DNA of 7,236 nt, taken from the NCBI GenBank assembly GCA_945871335.1, contig CAMBWM010000117.1:1-7236 (forward strand). Direction: 5' to 3'. The notes beneath the pieces are model-generated. The model did not search any database, was not told the DNA's origin, and was given only the letters and a program-made list of their open reading frames with translations. This DNA comes from Polaromonas sp. YR568 (GTDB lineage: Bacteria; Pseudomonadota; Gammaproteobacteria; Burkholderiales; Burkholderiaceae). Of the stretch, positions 5,733-7,236 are shown piece by piece (within the stretch, counting starts at the first letter, position 1; every line of letters begins with the position of its first letter). A program made the position numbers and the translations under genes.

Positions 5733-7154
5733 ATGAACGACACCCCACCCAAGAGCTCTGCTTTTTTGTCACCCGCCGACCTGCCGCGCCTGAAGGCCCA
5801 AGGGCTGAACGTGCCCGGTTACGCACGCGCCGGCTTAACGCCCGGCGTGGTGCATCTGGGCTTGGGGGCTTTTCACCGGGCGCACCAGGCGCTGGTGTTT
5901 GACCGCTTGCTGGCAAGTGGCGACACGCGCTGGGGCATTTTTGGTGTGGCCATGCGCAGCACCCAACTGGCCGACGCACTGGCCGCGCAAGCGGGCCTGT
6001 ACGCGTTGCAAATCGCCAGCCGCGATGGAGTAGCCTGGCAGGTGGCCGGCGCGCTGCTGCAAACCGCCGTGGCCGCCCGCGAGCCCGAACAAGTCCTAGC
6101 TGCCATGGCCTCGCCCACCACACGCTGGATCACGCTCACCGTCACAGAAAAAGGCTACGTGCCAGCGCTGGCCGATTTGCTGGTGCAAGGCCTGGCCAGG
6201 CGGCATGCGGCGGGCCTGCCCGGACTGACCATCGCCTCTTGCGACAACCTCACCGGCAACGGCCGCCATTTGCAAGCGCTGTGCCTGGAGGCCGCCCACG
6301 CCATGACGCCCGCGCTGGCGTCCTGGGTACAAACGCAATGCGCTTTTCCCAACAGCATGGTGGACCGCATCGTGCCGGCTGCCACGCCGGCGCGTCTGGA
6401 CGCTGCGCGCCAGGCCCTGGGTGTGGCGGATGCGGGTGCACTGGGCACCGAAGGGTTTTGGGAATGGGTTTTAGAGCGGCGCTTCGCAGACCCGGCAGAC
6501 GCGCAGGCGCTGCTCAGTGCGGGTGTGACGGTGGTCGATGAGGTGCGGCCCTTTGAAGACGCCAAGCTGCGCATGCTCAACGGCAGCCACTCGGCCATGG
6601 CTTACATCGGTGCGGTGGCTGGCTTACCGACCATTGCCCAGTGCATAGGCCAGCCCGTGCTGCATGCGCTGGTGCATGGCCTGATGACGCACGAGATCGG
6701 TCCCCACCTCAGCCGCCAGGACTGGCCAGCCTACCGCGACGCATTGCTCGCACGCTTTGCCAACCCCGAGCTCAAACACAGCGTGCACCAGATCGCCAAC
6801 GACGGTTCTCAAAAAATTCTGCAACGCTGGGTGCCACCGGTTCTGGACCTGCTGGCGCAAGGCCAGGCTTTTGAACGGCTGGCCTTTGCCGCTGCAGCCT
6901 GGATGCGCTTTTGCCTTGGCGAAGACGAGCAGGCTCAGACCTACACCATCAACGATCCGCTAAGCGATCAGCTGCGGGCCTTGGCCAGCACGCACGCTAG
7001 CGACGCTGCAGCCACCGTGCAAGCGCTGGGCACGCTGACCAGCGTGTGGGGCGAGGCGCTGCCGCGCAGCGCGCCCTGGCTGGCCGGCGTCACCACTCAG
7101 CTCAAAAACATTTCCAGCCACGGCATGCTCAAGGCGGCTGCGCTGCTGCCTTAG
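5733..7154 (+). CDS. uxuB: Fructuronate reductase / mannitol dehydrogenase family (UxuB-like)
   Basis: Long-chain polyol dehydrogenase, most likely D-fructuronate reductase (D-mannonate:NAD+ oxidoreductase), a cytoplasmic step of glucuronate breakdown. The 473 residues are close to the family norm (about 480-490). The N-terminal NAD-binding part has VHLGLGAFHRAHQ (40-52), TLTVTEKGY (134-142) and SCDNLTGNG (169-177). Then come FPNSMVDRIVP (205-215) and the catalytic block VRPFEDAKLRMLNGSHSAMA (271-290), in which Lys278, Asn283 and His286 reproduce the K-x4-N-x2-H catalytic spacing of mannitol 2-dehydrogenase. The family usually has an acidic pair in the W-V-I/L-E-D motif; here it is WVLERRF (245-251), with Arg in place of Asp. 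A weak GAAG site (5722-5725) lies 7 bases before the ATG, after a 56-base spacer. The manD-like gene directly downstream would consume its product, D-mannonate, which favours UxuB over mannitol, arabinitol or tagaturonate activity. Confidence 0.87.
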   Translation: MNDTPPKSSAFLSPADLPRLKAQGLNVPGYARAGLTPGVVHLGLGAFHRAHQALVFDRLLASGDTRWGIFGVAMRSTQLADALAAQAGLYALQIASRDGVAWQVAGALLQTAVAAREPEQVLAAMASPTTRWITLTVTEKGYVPALADLLVQGLARRHAAGLPGLTIASCDNLTGNGRHLQALCLEAAHAMTPALASWVQTQCAFPNSMVDRIVPAATPARLDAARQALGVADAGALGTEGFWEWVLERRFADPADAQALLSAGVTVVDEVRPFEDAKLRMLNGSHSAMAYIGAVAGLPTIAQCIGQPVLHALVHGLMTHEIGPHLSRQDWPAYRDALLARFANPELKHSVHQIANDGSQKILQRWVPPVLDLLAQGQAFERLAFAAAAWMRFCLGEDEQAQTYTINDPLSDQLRALASTHASDAAATVQALGTLTSVWGEALPRSAPWLAGVTTQLKNISSHGMLKAAALLP

Positions 7155-7179
7155 CCTTTATCGACACGAAGCAACGCCC

Positions 7180-7236
7180 ATGAAAATCACCAGCGCCAAA
7201 GTCATCGTCTGCAGCCCCGGGAGAAACTTCGTCACC
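7180..7236 (+). CDS. manD: Enolase-superfamily D-mannonate dehydratase, N-terminal fragment (ManD/RspA-like)
   Basis: Only the first 19 codons are present, and the reading frame is open to the window end. The peptide begins MKITSAKVIV and continues CSPGRNFVT, which closely resembles the start of ManD (RspA) proteins: MKI, an alternating beta strand, then C/S-P-G-R-N-F-V-T. That family dehydrates D-mannonate to 2-keto-3-deoxygluconate with a Mg2+-dependent enolase-type mechanism. It is a different fold from the classical UxuA dehydratase. The start lies 25 bases after the uxuB stop, with a GAAG site (7168-7171) 8 bases upstream. The placement directly behind uxuB fits strongly. The call rests on a short recognised motif plus context; some ManD-like proteins act on D-gluconate or have little activity. 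Confidence 0.78.
   Translation, partial: MKITSAKVIVCSPGRNFVT

Overview
The window looks like part of a uronate (hexuronate) uptake and catabolism operon from a GC-rich proteobacterium. My best guess is a betaproteobacterium of the Comamonadaceae (Rhodoferax/Polaromonas-like), judged from codon choice, the tripartite TRAP transporter feeding sugar-acid enzymes, and the style of the proteins. This placement is an impression from the sequence, not a computed one. All genes are on the + strand, tightly packed, with no mobile elements, RNA genes or CRISPR arrays visible.

Layout: (1) 1-999, a DctP-type periplasmic solute receptor with a signal peptide. (2) 1000-1096, a 97-base spacer with a perfect 10-bp hairpin followed by a strong intrinsic-terminator-like hairpin and seven T's. 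It probably acts as a leaky attenuator between the receptor gene and the membrane genes. (3) 1097-1672 and 1673-3067, the small (DctQ) and large (DctM) TRAP membrane subunits, directly abutting (TAAATG). (4) 3077-4603, a full-length altronate dehydratase-family protein (UxaA). (5) 4603-5676, an Ldh2/YiaK-family NAD(P)H-dependent oxidoreductase that overlaps uxaA by one base (TGATG). (6) 5733-7154, a fructuronate reductase/mannitol dehydrogenase-family protein (UxuB). (7) 7180 to the window end, the first 19 codons of an enolase-superfamily D-mannonate dehydratase (ManD/RspA-like).

Proposed logic: the TRAP system imports a hexuronate (glucuronate and/or galacturonate are the leading candidates). 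UxuB reduces D-fructuronate to D-mannonate, and ManD dehydrates that to 2-keto-3-deoxygluconate (KDG). UxaA dehydrates D-altronate to the same KDG. The usual isomerase (UxaC), tagaturonate reductase (UxaB), KDG kinase/aldolase and regulator are not in the window and may lie outside it. The most interesting point is that the position next to UxaA, where a tagaturonate reductase would make sense, is held by an Ldh2-family enzyme. The pathway itself is known. What may be new is the role of that enzyme, the attenuator in the transporter operon, and an enlarged DctM subunit.
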